From Streptomyces sp. NBC_01294 (GTDB lineage Bacteria > Actinomycetota > Actinomycetes > Streptomycetales > Streptomycetaceae): 64,000 nt of DNA. The DNA is taken from the NCBI RefSeq assembly GCF_035917235.1, contig NZ_CP108423.1, positions 5,423,501 to 5,487,500 of the forward strand. Direction: 5' to 3'. The notes under the pieces are model-generated. The model saw nothing but the letters and a program-made list of their open reading frames with translations, was not told the DNA's origin and ran no database searches. Shown here piece after piece: positions 1-8,437 of this stretch (its first letter is position 1; the number at the start of each line of letters is the position of its first letter). A program made the position numbers and the translations under genes.

Positions 1-1167
1 CGAGATCGCGATCAGGGCCCACACGAACAGCAGCACCGCGCCGACCGCGTTGAGCATGTAGAGGAAGATCGTCTGCGGCCACAGCAGGTTCAGCACCACC
101 GACACGAAGCCGAAGGCCACCGAGGCGAACACCGCCCGGCGCGGCACCCCGCCGCCCGAGACCTTCAGCAGCGACTTCGGCGCCTCGCCGCGCTCGGCGA
201 GCGAGAAGACCATGCGCGAGGACCCGTACAGGTTCGCGTTGAGCGCCGAGAGCAGTGCCACGAACACCACGATGTTCATGATCTGGCCGGCCCCCGGGAT
301 GCCGATGGAGTCCAGGACGGCGACGTACGGGCTCTGGCCCGGCTCCAGCGAATCCCACGGCAGCAGGGTCACGATGACCACCATCGAGCCGACGTAGAAG
401 AAGAGGATGCGCCACACCGCGCTGCGCACCGCGCGGGACACCGACCGGGCCGGGTCGTCCGACTCGGCGGCGGCGATGGTGACGACCTCCAGGCCGCCGA
501 AGGCGAAGATGACGGCGAGCATGCCGGCGATCACGCCGCCGAAGCCGGCCGGAAAGAAGCCGCCCTGCCCGGTGAGGTTGGTGAGGCCGACGGGCTCGGT
601 GTCCGGGAGCAGGCCGAAGACCGCGAGGGTGCCCAGGATCAGGAAGAGCACGATCGCGCCCACCTTCAGGGCGGCGAACCAGAACTCGAACTCGCCGAAG
701 TTCCGTACGGCGGCCAGGTTGCACACGGTGAAGACCACCATGAAGAGCAGCACCCAGACCCACTGGTCGACCGAGGGCAGCCAGCCGTTCGCGATCTTCG
801 CCGCGCCGGTGGCCTCCACGGCCAGCACCACGACCAGCAGGAACCAGTACAGCCAGCCCGCCGAGAAGCCGGCCCAGCGGCCCAGGGCCTTCTCCGCGTA
901 CACCGAGAAGGAGCCGGACGCGGGCATCGCGGCCGACATCTCCCCGAGCGCCCGCATCACCAGCATCGCGAGGACGCCCGCGAGCAGGTAGGAGCAGATG
1001 ATCGCGGGACCGGCGATGCCGATGCCCGCGCCGGAGCCCACGAAGAGCCCGGCGCCGATCACGCCGCCCAGACCCAGCATGGTCAGGTGGCGCTGCTTGA
1101 GACTGTGGCTGAGGGGTTCCTCGGGCAGCTCGGTCGTGGGAGGTGCTTCTGGCAGGCGCTCACGCAT
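1..1167 (-). CDS. Amino-acid (GABA-type) permease, 3' end cut off
   Basis: Integral-membrane APC-superfamily transporter that would import an amino acid or GABA by proton symport. The visible 389 residues start MRERLPEAP and run into LKQRHLTMLGLGGVIGAGLF, the family's TM1 signature, followed by GEMSAAMPASGSFSVYAEKA and a chain of hydrophobic segments. The frame is open to the window edge, so roughly the last 90-100 residues are missing compared with the paralogue at 2111-3544. Start ATG at 1167 is the natural N-terminus for the family, although no strong ribosome-binding site is visible. It is divergent from bioY, with a 283-bp shared intergenic region. Family assignment is secure; substrate specificity is inference. 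Confidence 0.88.
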   Translation of the reverse strand, partial: MRERLPEAPPTTELPEEPLSHSLKQRHLTMLGLGGVIGAGLFVGSGAGIGIAGPAIICSYLLAGVLAMLVMRALGEMSAAMPASGSFSVYAEKALGRWAGFSAGWLYWFLLVVVLAVEATGAAKIANGWLPSVDQWVWVLLFMVVFTVCNLAAVRNFGEFEFWFAALKVGAIVLFLILGTLAVFGLLPDTEPVGLTNLTGQGGFFPAGFGGVIAGMLAVIFAFGGLEVVTIAAAESDDPARSVSRAVRSAVWRILFFYVGSMVVIVTLLPWDSLEPGQSPYVAVLDSIGIPGAGQIMNIVVFVALLSALNANLYGSSRMVFSLAERGEAPKSLLKVSGGGVPRRAVFASVAFGFVSVVLNLLWPQTIFLYMLNAVGAVLLFVWALIAIS

Positions 1168-1450
1168 GAGGGGTGCTCGTACTCTCGTTCGGCCCAGCGG
1201 TGGTCGGGCTCCGCAAGTGGATTGGCGGGACCCTACAGTCTCACTGAGCGGCGGCCGTCCGCGCAAAACGGACGTGTTGTCTGATGTTCCTCGTGACGAG
1301 GATCACGTCGACCCGGGTGTGTGGTGCGGGCTTTGTGAAATCTCCACCAAAGCGGGGAGCGGGGCTTTGTCCCGGGCAACGGCGGGTCGGTGGCGGACCG
1401 CGGACTAGCGTCGGTGATCGTCCTGCCCCACCACCCCTCGGAGCCTCCCG

Positions 1451-2035
1451 ATGAGCACTGCTTCCGTCCCCCTCCGGCCCGGCACCGTCCTCGCCGACCT
1501 GCTGCCCGCGAGCCGCGTCCGCGACACTGCGCTCGTCGTCGGCGGCGCGGCGCTCACCGGGCTGGCCGCCCAGATCTCCGTCCCCGTCGACGGGCTGGCC
1601 GCGCCGATCACCGGCCAGACCTTCGCCGCGCTGCTCGTCGGCACCGCGCTCGGCGCCGGCCGCGGCTTCCTCTCGCTCGCCCTCTACACGCTGGTCGGCA
1701 TGGCCGGCGTGCCGTGGTTCGCGGGCGGCGGCTCCGGCGCGGGCGGCGCGACCTTCGGGTACGTCCTCGGCATGCTGCTGGCCTCCACCGTCGTCGGCGC
1801 CTTGGCGCGGCGCGGCGCCGACCGCTCGGTCCTGCGGAACGCCGGTGCGATGGTGCTGGGCTCCGCCGTGGTCTACGCGGTGGGCGTGCCGTACCTGATG
1901 GCCGTCACCGGGATCTCCCTGGGCGTCGCCGTCGCGACGGGCCTGACCCCGTTCCTGATCGGCGACGCCCTCAAGGCCGCACTGGCCATGGGCGTCCTGC
2001 CGGCCGCGTGGAAGCTGGTCGGCCGTCGCGGCTGA
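1451..2035 (+). CDS. bioY: BioY-family biotin transporter (ECF S component)
   Basis: Membrane substrate-binding component for biotin uptake. The 194-residue product has the BioY layout: a short N-terminus, about six hydrophobic segments and the segment APITGQTFAALLVGTALG, followed by GRGFLSLALYTLVGMAGVPWFAGG. GGAG lies about eight bases before the ATG. No ATPase or T component (BioM/BioN) is adjacent, so it acts alone or shares an energising module encoded elsewhere, as known for many BioY proteins. It ends just before a perfect 18-bp hairpin that also serves the convergent permease gene. An imperfect GCTTTG/CAAAGC inverted repeat at 1330-1353 upstream could be an operator, but this is weak. 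Confidence 0.9.
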   Translation: MSTASVPLRPGTVLADLLPASRVRDTALVVGGAALTGLAAQISVPVDGLAAPITGQTFAALLVGTALGAGRGFLSLALYTLVGMAGVPWFAGGGSGAGGATFGYVLGMLLASTVVGALARRGADRSVLRNAGAMVLGSAVVYAVGVPYLMAVTGISLGVAVATGLTPFLIGDALKAALAMGVLPAAWKLVGRRG

Positions 2036-2052
2036 GCGGCCCCCGATACGCA

Positions 2053-2093
2053 CCGGAGCCCGGCCCGCCTGGTGAAGGCGGGCCGGGCTCCGG
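2053..2093. terminator. Bidirectional terminator between bioY and permease
   Basis: Perfect 18-bp inverted repeat (arms 2053-2070 and 2076-2093) with loop GGTGA, between convergent genes. There is no T-run, which is usual for Streptomyces terminators. Confidence 0.8.
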
Positions 2094-2110
2094 CGTACGT
2101 GCACGTGCGA

Positions 2111-3544
2111 TCAGCCCTGCAGGGCCCGCTTGCGGCGGAAGTCCAGGACCACACCGACGAGCACGACCACGCCGGCGACCAGGGTGGACAGGGTGACGAC
2201 CTCGCGGTTGGCGTCGTCCACGAACATGTAGCCGATCACGAACATGATCAGTGCGGCGGTGGCCCAGGTCAGCCACGGGAACAGCCACATCTTCACGGTC
2301 AGCTTCTCCGGGGCCTCGCGGACCAGGATCCCGCGCATCCTCAGCTGGGTGAAGCAGATCACCAGCCAGACGAAGAGCGCGATGGCACCCGAGGAGTTCA
2401 GCAGGAAGTTGAAGACCGTGTCCTTGAAGGCGTAGTTGAAGTAGACGGCGACGAAGCCGAAGACCGTGGAGCCCAGGATCGCGGCCACCGGCACACCGTT
2501 CTTGTTGACCTTGGCGAACGCCTTGGGGGCGTCACCGCGCTCACCGAGCGAGAAGGCCATGCGGGAGGCGGTGTAGAGGCCCGAGTTCAGGCAGGACAGC
2601 ACGGCGGTCAGGACGATGACCTCCATGATCGTGCCGGCGTGCGCGATGCCGATCGAGTCCAGGGCGGCGACGTACGAGCCCTTCTCGGTGATCGACTTGT
2701 CGTTCCACGGGAGCAGGGTCAGCACGATGAAGATCGAGCCCAGGTAGAAGACGCCGATCCGCCAGATGACGGAGTTGGTGGCCCGGGTGACCGCCTTGCG
2801 GGGGTTCTCCGACTCGCCGGCGGCCAGGGTGACGATCTCGCTGCCCATGAAGGAGAAGACGACCATCAGCACACCGGTGAGGACGGCGCCGTAACCGTTG
2901 GGGAAGAAGCCCCCCGCGTCGGTCAGGTGCGCGAAGCCCGCGCCCGGGTTGTCGGAGCCAGGCAGCAGGCCGAAGACGGCCAGCATGCCGACGATCACGA
3001 AGGCGCCGATGGCGACGACCTTGATGCCCGCGAACCAGAACTCGAACTCACCGTAGGAGGCGACCGAGCCGAGGTTGGTGACGGTCAGCACCGCCATCAC
3101 GATCAGCGCCCAGGCCCACTGCGGGACGGCCGGGATCCAGTTCTCCAGGATGGCGGCACCGGCGGTGGCCTCCACGGCGAGCACGACGACCCAGAAGAAC
3201 CAGTAGAGCCAGCCGATGGAGAAGCCGGCCCAGCGGCCGAGCGCCCGGTCGGCGTAGGCGGAGAACGAGCCCGAGTTCGGGCTGGCGGCCGCCATCTCGC
3301 CCAGCATCCGCATCACGAAGACGACCATCGCGCCGACCAGCGCGTAGGAGATCAGGATGGCGGGACCGGCCTTGGCGATACCGCCACCGGAGCCGACGAA
3401 GAGGCCGGCGCCGATGACGCCGCCGATGGCGATCATGGACAGGTGGCGGTTCTTGAGACCGGCCTTCAGACCGTCGGAGGGCTGGCCCTCACCGGGGTTA
3501 CCGGTGGGGTTGCCTTCCTTCTGGAGGGTCGTCGTGGAGCTCAT
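2111..3544 (-). CDS. Amino-acid / GABA permease
   Basis: APC-superfamily amino-acid transporter of 477 residues, paralogous to the permease at 1-1167: both share LKxRHLxMxxxGGVIGAGLFVG, GEMAAASPNSGSFSAYADRA and the NxGLYxxSRMxFSLxxRGxAP region. About twelve hydrophobic segments. The start was set at ATG 3544 (MSSTTTLQKEG) because AAGGA lies eight to nine bases upstream; an earlier in-frame start at 3583 has no ribosome-binding site and adds non-conserved residues. It is similar to GabP/AnsP-type proteins, and the substrate cannot be told from sequence. Divergent from rpiB across about 220 bp. Confidence 0.9.
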   Translation of the reverse strand: MSSTTTLQKEGNPTGNPGEGQPSDGLKAGLKNRHLSMIAIGGVIGAGLFVGSGGGIAKAGPAILISYALVGAMVVFVMRMLGEMAAASPNSGSFSAYADRALGRWAGFSIGWLYWFFWVVVLAVEATAGAAILENWIPAVPQWAWALIVMAVLTVTNLGSVASYGEFEFWFAGIKVVAIGAFVIVGMLAVFGLLPGSDNPGAGFAHLTDAGGFFPNGYGAVLTGVLMVVFSFMGSEIVTLAAGESENPRKAVTRATNSVIWRIGVFYLGSIFIVLTLLPWNDKSITEKGSYVAALDSIGIAHAGTIMEVIVLTAVLSCLNSGLYTASRMAFSLGERGDAPKAFAKVNKNGVPVAAILGSTVFGFVAVYFNYAFKDTVFNFLLNSSGAIALFVWLVICFTQLRMRGILVREAPEKLTVKMWLFPWLTWATAALIMFVIGYMFVDDANREVVTLSTLVAGVVVLVGVVLDFRRKRALQG

Positions 3545-3763
3545 GGACGGATCCTTAGGTTCTCGGGTTGCGAGCCCCGGCATTCAAACCTGAGATGAAC
3601 GCAGGACGGAAGACCTCAATCCGGATCGTTGCGTCGGGACGAACGACCCGGACCAAAGCCCCGCCGTGTCCCATCTGCGTTCTTTAGGTTTACTTGAGCT
3701 TTAGAAGTGACTTACGCGACACCCGCTGCGGGCTGCCGGGCCTCCTCGTGCCACACTCGTCCC

Positions 3764-4249
3764 ATGCGCGTGTACCTCGGATCCGACCATGCAGGCCTTG
3801 AGCTCAAGAACCACCTGGTGGACTGGCTCAAGAACAACGGCCACGAGCCCGTCGACTGTGGACCCCACATCTACGACGCGGTGGACGACTACCCGCCGTT
3901 CTGCCTCCGCGCCGCGGAGAAGACCGCAGCGGACGCCGACAGCGTCGGCATCGTGATCGGCGGCTCCGGCAACGGCGAGCAGATCGCCGCGAACAAGGTC
4001 AAGGGCGTCCGCGCCATCCTGGCCTGGAGCGTCCAGACCGCCCAGCTCGGCCGTGAGCACAACAACGCCAACGTCATCTCCGTCGGCGGCCGGATGCACA
4101 CGCAGGACGAGGCCGTCAGCTTCATCGAGGCCTTCCTGACGACCCCGTACTCCGGCGAGGAGCGCCACACCCGCCGCATCGACATGCTCTCCGCCTACGA
4201 GCAGACCGGCGAGCTCCCCCCGATCCCGGCCCACCACCCGCAGGGCTGA
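3764..4249 (+). CDS. rpiB: Ribose-5-phosphate isomerase B (RpiB/LacAB family)
   Basis: Cytosolic isomerase interconverting ribose-5-phosphate and ribulose-5-phosphate in the pentose phosphate pathway. 161 residues, the usual size. It begins MRVYLGSDHAGLELK and contains the family motifs GSDHAG and GGSGNGEQIAANK, then the REHNNANVISVGGR segment. The frame is open further upstream to 3707, but ATG 3764 is the conserved start. There is no ribosome-binding site; a CACACT box ends six bases before the ATG, resembling a leaderless promoter with one mismatch to TAnnnT. It is followed by a terminator and then nei; the rpiB-nei adjacency is conserved in Mycobacterium, which supports both calls. Confidence 0.95.
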   Translation: MRVYLGSDHAGLELKNHLVDWLKNNGHEPVDCGPHIYDAVDDYPPFCLRAAEKTAADADSVGIVIGGSGNGEQIAANKVKGVRAILAWSVQTAQLGREHNNANVISVGGRMHTQDEAVSFIEAFLTTPYSGEERHTRRIDMLSAYEQTGELPPIPAHHPQG

Positions 4250-4262
4250 TCCCCCCTCCGTC

Positions 4263-4301
4263 CGGCCGTGCCGCCCGTGACGCGGGCGGCACGGCCGTTT
4301 T
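4263..4301 (+). terminator. Intrinsic terminator after rpiB
   Basis: 15-bp perfect stem (4263-4277 / 4283-4297), loop TGACG, followed by TTTT. Confidence 0.85.
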
Positions 4302-4322
4302 CCCATGTCGAGGAGCATTGCC

Positions 4323-5132
4323 GTGCCCGAGGGGCATACGATCCACCGGCTCGCCGAGGACCACCTGAACCGGTTCGCCGGGTGGGAGGTCGCCGTCAGC
4401 AGCCCCCAGGGGCGGTTCGCCGAGAGCGCGGCCCTGCTCGACGGACGGATCCTGGACGGTGTCGACGCCCACGGCAAGCACCTCTTCCTGGGGTTCGGGG
4501 AGAGCGGCTGGATCCACATCCACCTCGGGCTCTTCGGCAAGTACGCGATCGGCCCCGCACCGGCCCCGCCGGCCACCGACACGGTCCGGCTGCGCCTGGC
4601 CACCGACGACTACTTCTCCGACCTGCGCGGCCCGACCACCTGCGCGTGGGTCACGGACGAGGAGAAGCGGGCGATAGGCGAGCGGCTCGGCCCGGACCCC
4701 CTGCGGGGCGGTGACGACCCCGACCGCGCATGGTCCCGGATCTCCCGCTCCCGCACCACCGTCGCCGCCCTGCTGATGGACCAGAAGGTCGTCGCGGGCG
4801 TCGGCAACGTCTACCGCGCCGAGGTCCTCTTCCGGCACGGCATCGACCCGTACCGCCAGGGCAAGGACCTCGCCCGCGCCGAGTGGGACGCGATGTGGGC
4901 CGACCTGGCCGCGCTGATGCGCGAGGGCGTGCGCAACAACCGCATCGACACCGTCCGCGACGAGCACCTGCCCGAGGCGATGGGACGGCCGCCGAGGGTC
5001 GACGACCACGGCGGCGAGGTGTACGTCTACCGGAGGGCGAACATGCCCTGCCACATCTGCGGGGGCGAGATCCGCACCGCCGGTCTCGCCGCCCGCAACC
5101 TCTTCTGGTGCCCGACCTGCCAGTCCCGCTAG
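4323..5132 (+). CDS. nei: Fpg/Nei-family DNA glycosylase (endonuclease VIII-like)
   Basis: Base-excision repair glycosylase/AP lyase removing oxidised bases. 269 residues. The start is GTG 4323, with GAGGAG seven bases upstream; this puts the catalytic Pro2-Glu3 (VPEGHTIHRL) at the N-terminus as the family chemistry requires, whereas the earlier in-frame start at 4305 would bury it. The SSPQGRF segment, the HGKHLFL segment with the conserved Lys, KVVAGVGNVYRAE (helix-two-turn-helix) and a C-terminal zinc finger (CHICGG...CPTC) are all present. It matches the mycobacterial Nei found beside rpiB. Convergent with the Eis-type gene. Confidence 0.93.
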   Translation: MPEGHTIHRLAEDHLNRFAGWEVAVSSPQGRFAESAALLDGRILDGVDAHGKHLFLGFGESGWIHIHLGLFGKYAIGPAPAPPATDTVRLRLATDDYFSDLRGPTTCAWVTDEEKRAIGERLGPDPLRGGDDPDRAWSRISRSRTTVAALLMDQKVVAGVGNVYRAEVLFRHGIDPYRQGKDLARAEWDAMWADLAALMREGVRNNRIDTVRDEHLPEAMGRPPRVDDHGGEVYVYRRANMPCHICGGEIRTAGLAARNLFWCPTCQSR

Positions 5133-5146
5133 CGCGGGAGCCGGGC

Positions 5147-5178
5147 GGGTGCACCGGGTGCACCGGGTGCACCCGGTG
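5147..5178. repeat. 9-bp tandem repeat ending in a palindrome
   Basis: Three copies of GGGTGCACC in tandem, ending in the perfect 18-bp palindrome 5161-5178 (CACCGGGTG and its complement). It lies between convergent nei and the acetyltransferase gene and may act as a terminator. Confidence 0.6.
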
Positions 5179-5225
5179 CGCCGTGCGCGCCGGACGCGAC
5201 CCGGTGAACCTTGCCGGGCACAGCG

Positions 5226-6461
5226 CTAGAAGCCGTGGGGCAGCCAGGGGGCCACGTCCCCGGCGAAGGCGCGCGAGGCCTCCGTCAGGGCGCCCGCGCG
5301 CAGCTCGCGCACCAGGCCGGCCGCGGCCAGCGAGGTGAGGGTGATCCCGCCCAGGTACGCCGACCCCAGCTCCCGGACGGACAGTTCCAGGTCCGCCGGC
5401 TCCCCGGTCCGCGTGCAGCGGGCGACGCCCTTGCCGTCGGCGACCAGCCGCCACCGCCCCGCGTTCCACGGGCAGAACGCGTCCTCGACCTCCAGGACCA
5501 CGTCCGCCGGAGCCCCGTACGTCCGGGCCTCCAGCGCCGCCGGCAGATCCACGAGCCGTACGTACAGCGAGTCCCGGGTCCGCGGCCGCGACCGGCGCAC
5601 GTCGCTGACCAGGTGCAGCACCGGATCGTCCACCGGGCGCCTGGACGCCCGTACCGTCCAGGTCAGGTCGATCTCGAAGAGGTAGCGCCACAACGCCGCG
5701 CACGCCGCCGGGTCCAGCGCGTCGAGGTCGTTCACCTCGACCTTGCCGTCCGACCCGGTGAAGTCCCAGTCGGGCTTGACGCGGTAGCGGGCGTACCCGA
5801 CCACCTCGCCGTCCTCCCGCTCGGCGACCACGCACTTCAGCGGCGACCCGCCGTTGCGCATCCCGGGCGCGTCCAGCAGCGGCATCCGCTCCCAGCCGGG
5901 CCGGCGGGCCGGCATGCCCGGCCGCCCGGGGAGCAGCGCCGCGTACACCCGCTCGCAGTCGGCCAGCGCCTGCTGCGGGTCGACCAGGCGCAGCCGCACC
6001 CCGTCCGTCCCCGGCGGCACGGAGAGCCGTATCCGAGTGGTGTCCATGTCCAGGGACAGGGCGTACGTCCCGATGCCGTAGCCGAAGCGCCCGTAGATCG
6101 CCGGGTCCGAGGCCGTCAGCACGGCGAGCGGTTCGCCACCCGCCCGGATGTCGTCCAGCTGGCGCCGCATCAGGGACCTGAGCACCCCGCGCCGGCGGTG
6201 GGTGGGGGAGACGCCCACCATCGTCACGCCGGCCGCCGGGACGACCGCCCCGCCCGGCACGGAGAGGCGGAAGTCGAAGGAGCCCGCCGAGCCGACGCAG
6301 GTGTCGCCGTCCCAGACACCGAGCGAGCGCTCGGGCTCCGTCAGTGACTTGTACAGTTTGCGCTCCTGGGGGGTCTCCGGCACACCACCGAACGCCAGTT
6401 CCAGGTGGTCGTACCAGACATCCCACTCATCAGCCTGCAATACGCGCATCTCAAGAGCCAT
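5226..6461 (-). CDS. Eis-family GNAT N-acetyltransferase
   Basis: Tripartite acetyltransferase of the Eis (enhanced intracellular survival) family; family members acetylate aminoglycosides and lysines using acetyl-CoA. 411 residues, close to mycobacterial Eis. The acetyl-CoA loop VGVSPTHRRRGVLRSLM is visible near residue 90, followed by ASDPAIYGRFGYG, which is highly typical of the family. The chain ends PWLPHGF; in Eis the C-terminal carboxylate takes part in catalysis, and the terminal Phe is preserved. ATG 6461 was chosen because AGGG lies about eight bases upstream; ATG 6449 is possible. An aminoglycoside role is inference, and the physiological substrate is unknown. Confidence 0.9.
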   Translation of the reverse strand: MALEMRVLQADEWDVWYDHLELAFGGVPETPQERKLYKSLTEPERSLGVWDGDTCVGSAGSFDFRLSVPGGAVVPAAGVTMVGVSPTHRRRGVLRSLMRRQLDDIRAGGEPLAVLTASDPAIYGRFGYGIGTYALSLDMDTTRIRLSVPPGTDGVRLRLVDPQQALADCERVYAALLPGRPGMPARRPGWERMPLLDAPGMRNGGSPLKCVVAEREDGEVVGYARYRVKPDWDFTGSDGKVEVNDLDALDPAACAALWRYLFEIDLTWTVRASRRPVDDPVLHLVSDVRRSRPRTRDSLYVRLVDLPAALEARTYGAPADVVLEVEDAFCPWNAGRWRLVADGKGVARCTRTGEPADLELSVRELGSAYLGGITLTSLAAAGLVRELRAGALTEASRAFAGDVAPWLPHGF

Positions 6462-6578
6462 ACGGCCATCCCTATCAGGGCATTCCGTCCCAGTCGACGG
6501 GTTTTCGGACGCCCTGTGGCCCCTGGTCCGGGGGTACCCCTGCGCATCCACAGCCAGGATGGATAGGGTCCCGAATCA

Positions 6579-7721
6579 ATGGCCGGAGCACGCGTGGAAA
6601 CCCTCATGGCCCGGATGCGCATGCTGTCGCACCGGGGCCGCACCGCCCTGCGCAAATCCGCGGTGGACTACTTCCGCGGCGACGCCTCCGACTGGCTCGC
6701 CTTCGGCGGGCTCCTGCTCACCATTCCCGCGATCGCCTGCGGCACACTGATGCTGCCGGTCTGGTTCTCGCCCTCGGCGCTCGTCCTGCCGATCGTGGCC
6801 GGCGGCCTGCTGCTGCGCCCCGCGAGCCTCCTCGGCCTGTACGCCGCCTCAGCGGCCGCACTGATCGTGGAGGCCCTCGTCCTCGGCCCCTATACCCAGG
6901 GCCCGGCGCGCGTCACCCCCGGCACCGTCCTGGTGGTGGCCGCCTGCGGGTTCTTCGGGCTGGTCATCGCCCAGTTCCGCAGCCGCGTCGGCGTGCCGTG
7001 GAGACGCGGCGGCACCATGCTCTTCGACCTGCGCGAACGGATCCGGGTACAGAGCAAACTGCCCGCCCTGCCGCGCGGCTGGCACCGCGAGATGGCCCTG
7101 CGCCCGGCCGGCGGCCAGTCCTTCTCCGGCGACTTCGTGGTCGCGGCCCGCACCAACGGCGGCCGGACCCTGGAGATCGTCCTGACCGACGTCTCCGGCA
7201 AGGGCATGGAGGCGGGCTCCCGGGCCCTGCTGCTGTCCGGCGCCTTCGGCGGACTGCTCGGCGCGCTGCCGCCGCACGGCTTCCTGCCGGCCGCCAACGG
7301 CTACCTCCTGCGCCAGGACTGGGACGAGGGCTTCGCCACCTCCATCCACCTCGTGCTGGACCTGCAGACCGGCGACTACGAACTCCTCTCGGCCGGCCAC
7401 CTCCCCGCGCTCCAGCTCTCCGCGGGCACCGGCCGCTGGCAGGAGAGGTCCGGCGAGGGCCCGCTGCTCGGGGTCTACGACGGCGCCGAGTTCACCCCCG
7501 CCCGCGGAAACCTCCGCCCCGGCGACGTGCTGATGCTCTTCACCGACGGCCTCGTCGAGACGGCCGACCGCGACATCAGCGAGGGCATCGACCGCCTCAC
7601 CGGCGAAGCCGACCGCTACGTGGCCGCAGGCTGGGAGGGCGCGACCTGGCACCTGATCGAAAAGGTCGCCAAGGACGTCAACGACGACCGCGCGCTGCTG
7701 CTGATCCGCCGCTCCGCCTGA
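6579..7721 (+). CDS. Membrane-anchored SpoIIE/PP2C-type phosphatase
   Basis: Predicted serine phosphatase of the SpoIIE/RsbU family acting on anti-sigma-antagonist-type targets. 380 residues: basic N-terminus, three to four hydrophobic segments (about residues 38-130), then a phosphatase domain starting near LRPAGGQSFSGDF. Metal-binding Asp motifs are visible as SGDFVVAA, LTDVSGKGMEAG and LFTDGLVETADRD, and the domain ends in NDDRALLLIRR. No PAS, GAF or kinase domain is attached. ATG 6579 lies nine bases after a TAGGGT box; GTG 6594 has GGAG five bases upstream and is a realistic alternative start. No sigma-factor gene lies nearby, so the target is unknown. Confidence 0.85.
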   Translation: MAGARVETLMARMRMLSHRGRTALRKSAVDYFRGDASDWLAFGGLLLTIPAIACGTLMLPVWFSPSALVLPIVAGGLLLRPASLLGLYAASAAALIVEALVLGPYTQGPARVTPGTVLVVAACGFFGLVIAQFRSRVGVPWRRGGTMLFDLRERIRVQSKLPALPRGWHREMALRPAGGQSFSGDFVVAARTNGGRTLEIVLTDVSGKGMEAGSRALLLSGAFGGLLGALPPHGFLPAANGYLLRQDWDEGFATSIHLVLDLQTGDYELLSAGHLPALQLSAGTGRWQERSGEGPLLGVYDGAEFTPARGNLRPGDVLMLFTDGLVETADRDISEGIDRLTGEADRYVAAGWEGATWHLIEKVAKDVNDDRALLLIRRSA

Positions 7722-7741
7722 ACGGGGGAGGGCCCGTCGAG

Positions 7742-7818
7742 CCGGACGGTCACCGGGCGACGGCCGGGCGACGGCCGGACGGTCACCGGTCGATCGCCGG
7801 ACGGTCACCGGTCGATCG
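7742..7818. repeat. 22-bp tandem direct repeat
   Basis: Two perfect copies (7775-7796, 7797-7818) of a unit beginning CCGGACGGTCACCGG and ending TCGATCG, preceded by a degenerate copy at 7742-7763 and a half copy. The second copy contains the last codons and stop of the lipoprotein gene. Confidence 0.85.
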
Positions 7819-8410
7819 CCGTCCACGGGCCGATCCCCAGCTTCCCGGTGTTCCCGAGATCGACCGGATGGGCCGTCCGCAGACTCAGCCGGGGCGCGCC
7901 GGGGCGGGGCTCGACCTCCACGACCGACGCCGTCGCGGCGGTCACCGTCCCGTCGGTGACGAGGTTGCGCCACACCATCCAGAACGACGCCGCCTGCCCC
8001 GGCGCCAGCGTCACCGGCTGCGGCGCCGCCTCGATGTGCGGTACTCCCGTGGTGATCCCTTCCGCGCCGTGCTCGACCGTGACCTCCACCGGGGCGTTGC
8101 GGTCGTCCCGTAGCGACACCTGCGGGTAGCCCTCCAGGGCGTAAGGCTGCGCACCGCAGTTGACCAGCTGGAAGCCCGCCACCCGCAGTCCCATCGCGGC
8201 GTTCCCGTCGGTCTCCAGGAGCCGGACCCCGCCCTCGGGGCACGCCGGGCCGGTCTCCGTACCGGGCTGCGCCGTCCGGACCGGCTTCGTCGGCGCGGTC
8301 GGCCCCGGGGCGGCCCGCGGCGCCGGCGGCGCTTCGCACCCGGCCGCCCCGGCCAGCACCCCCGCGACAACGACCCCGCCCATGCCCCGTACCCACCGCT
8401 TCACGATCAT
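7805..8410 (-). CDS. DUF4232-type secreted lipoprotein
   Basis: Predicted exported lipoprotein of unknown function. 201 residues: N-terminal basic stretch, hydrophobic segment GVVVAGVLAGAAGC whose Cys would be lipidated (the lipobox is weak, with Ala at -3), a Pro/Ala/Thr linker, then a domain with CPEGGVRL, MGLRVAGFQLVNCG, YPQVSL and TLAPGQAASFW, the arrangement of actinobacterial DUF4232 proteins. Two Cys in the domain may form a disulfide. ATG 8410 is preceded at six bases by TAGGCT with no ribosome-binding site, suggesting a leaderless transcript. Its 3' end lies in a 22-bp tandem repeat, and its upstream side abuts a 524-bp tandem array. Confidence 0.8.
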   Translation of the reverse strand: MIVKRWVRGMGGVVVAGVLAGAAGCEAPPAPRAAPGPTAPTKPVRTAQPGTETGPACPEGGVRLLETDGNAAMGLRVAGFQLVNCGAQPYALEGYPQVSLRDDRNAPVEVTVEHGAEGITTGVPHIEAAPQPVTLAPGQAASFWMVWRNLVTDGTVTAATASVVEVEPRPGAPRLSLRTAHPVDLGNTGKLGIGPWTAIDR

Positions 8411-8422
8411 CCGCCGAGCCTA
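8411..8422 (-). promoter_or_regulatory. Leaderless -10 box of the lipoprotein gene
   Basis: TAGGCT (8422-8417, minus strand) ends six bases before the ATG, so transcription would start at or next to the start codon. No clear -35. Confidence 0.55.
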
Positions 8423-8437
8423 CGACGGCCGCCGCCG

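Noticed and set aside
2072..3598. 508-residue plus-strand open frame opposite the permease
   Set aside because: Antisense to a clear 12-helix transporter; the product is a Gly/Asp/Gln-rich low-complexity sequence.
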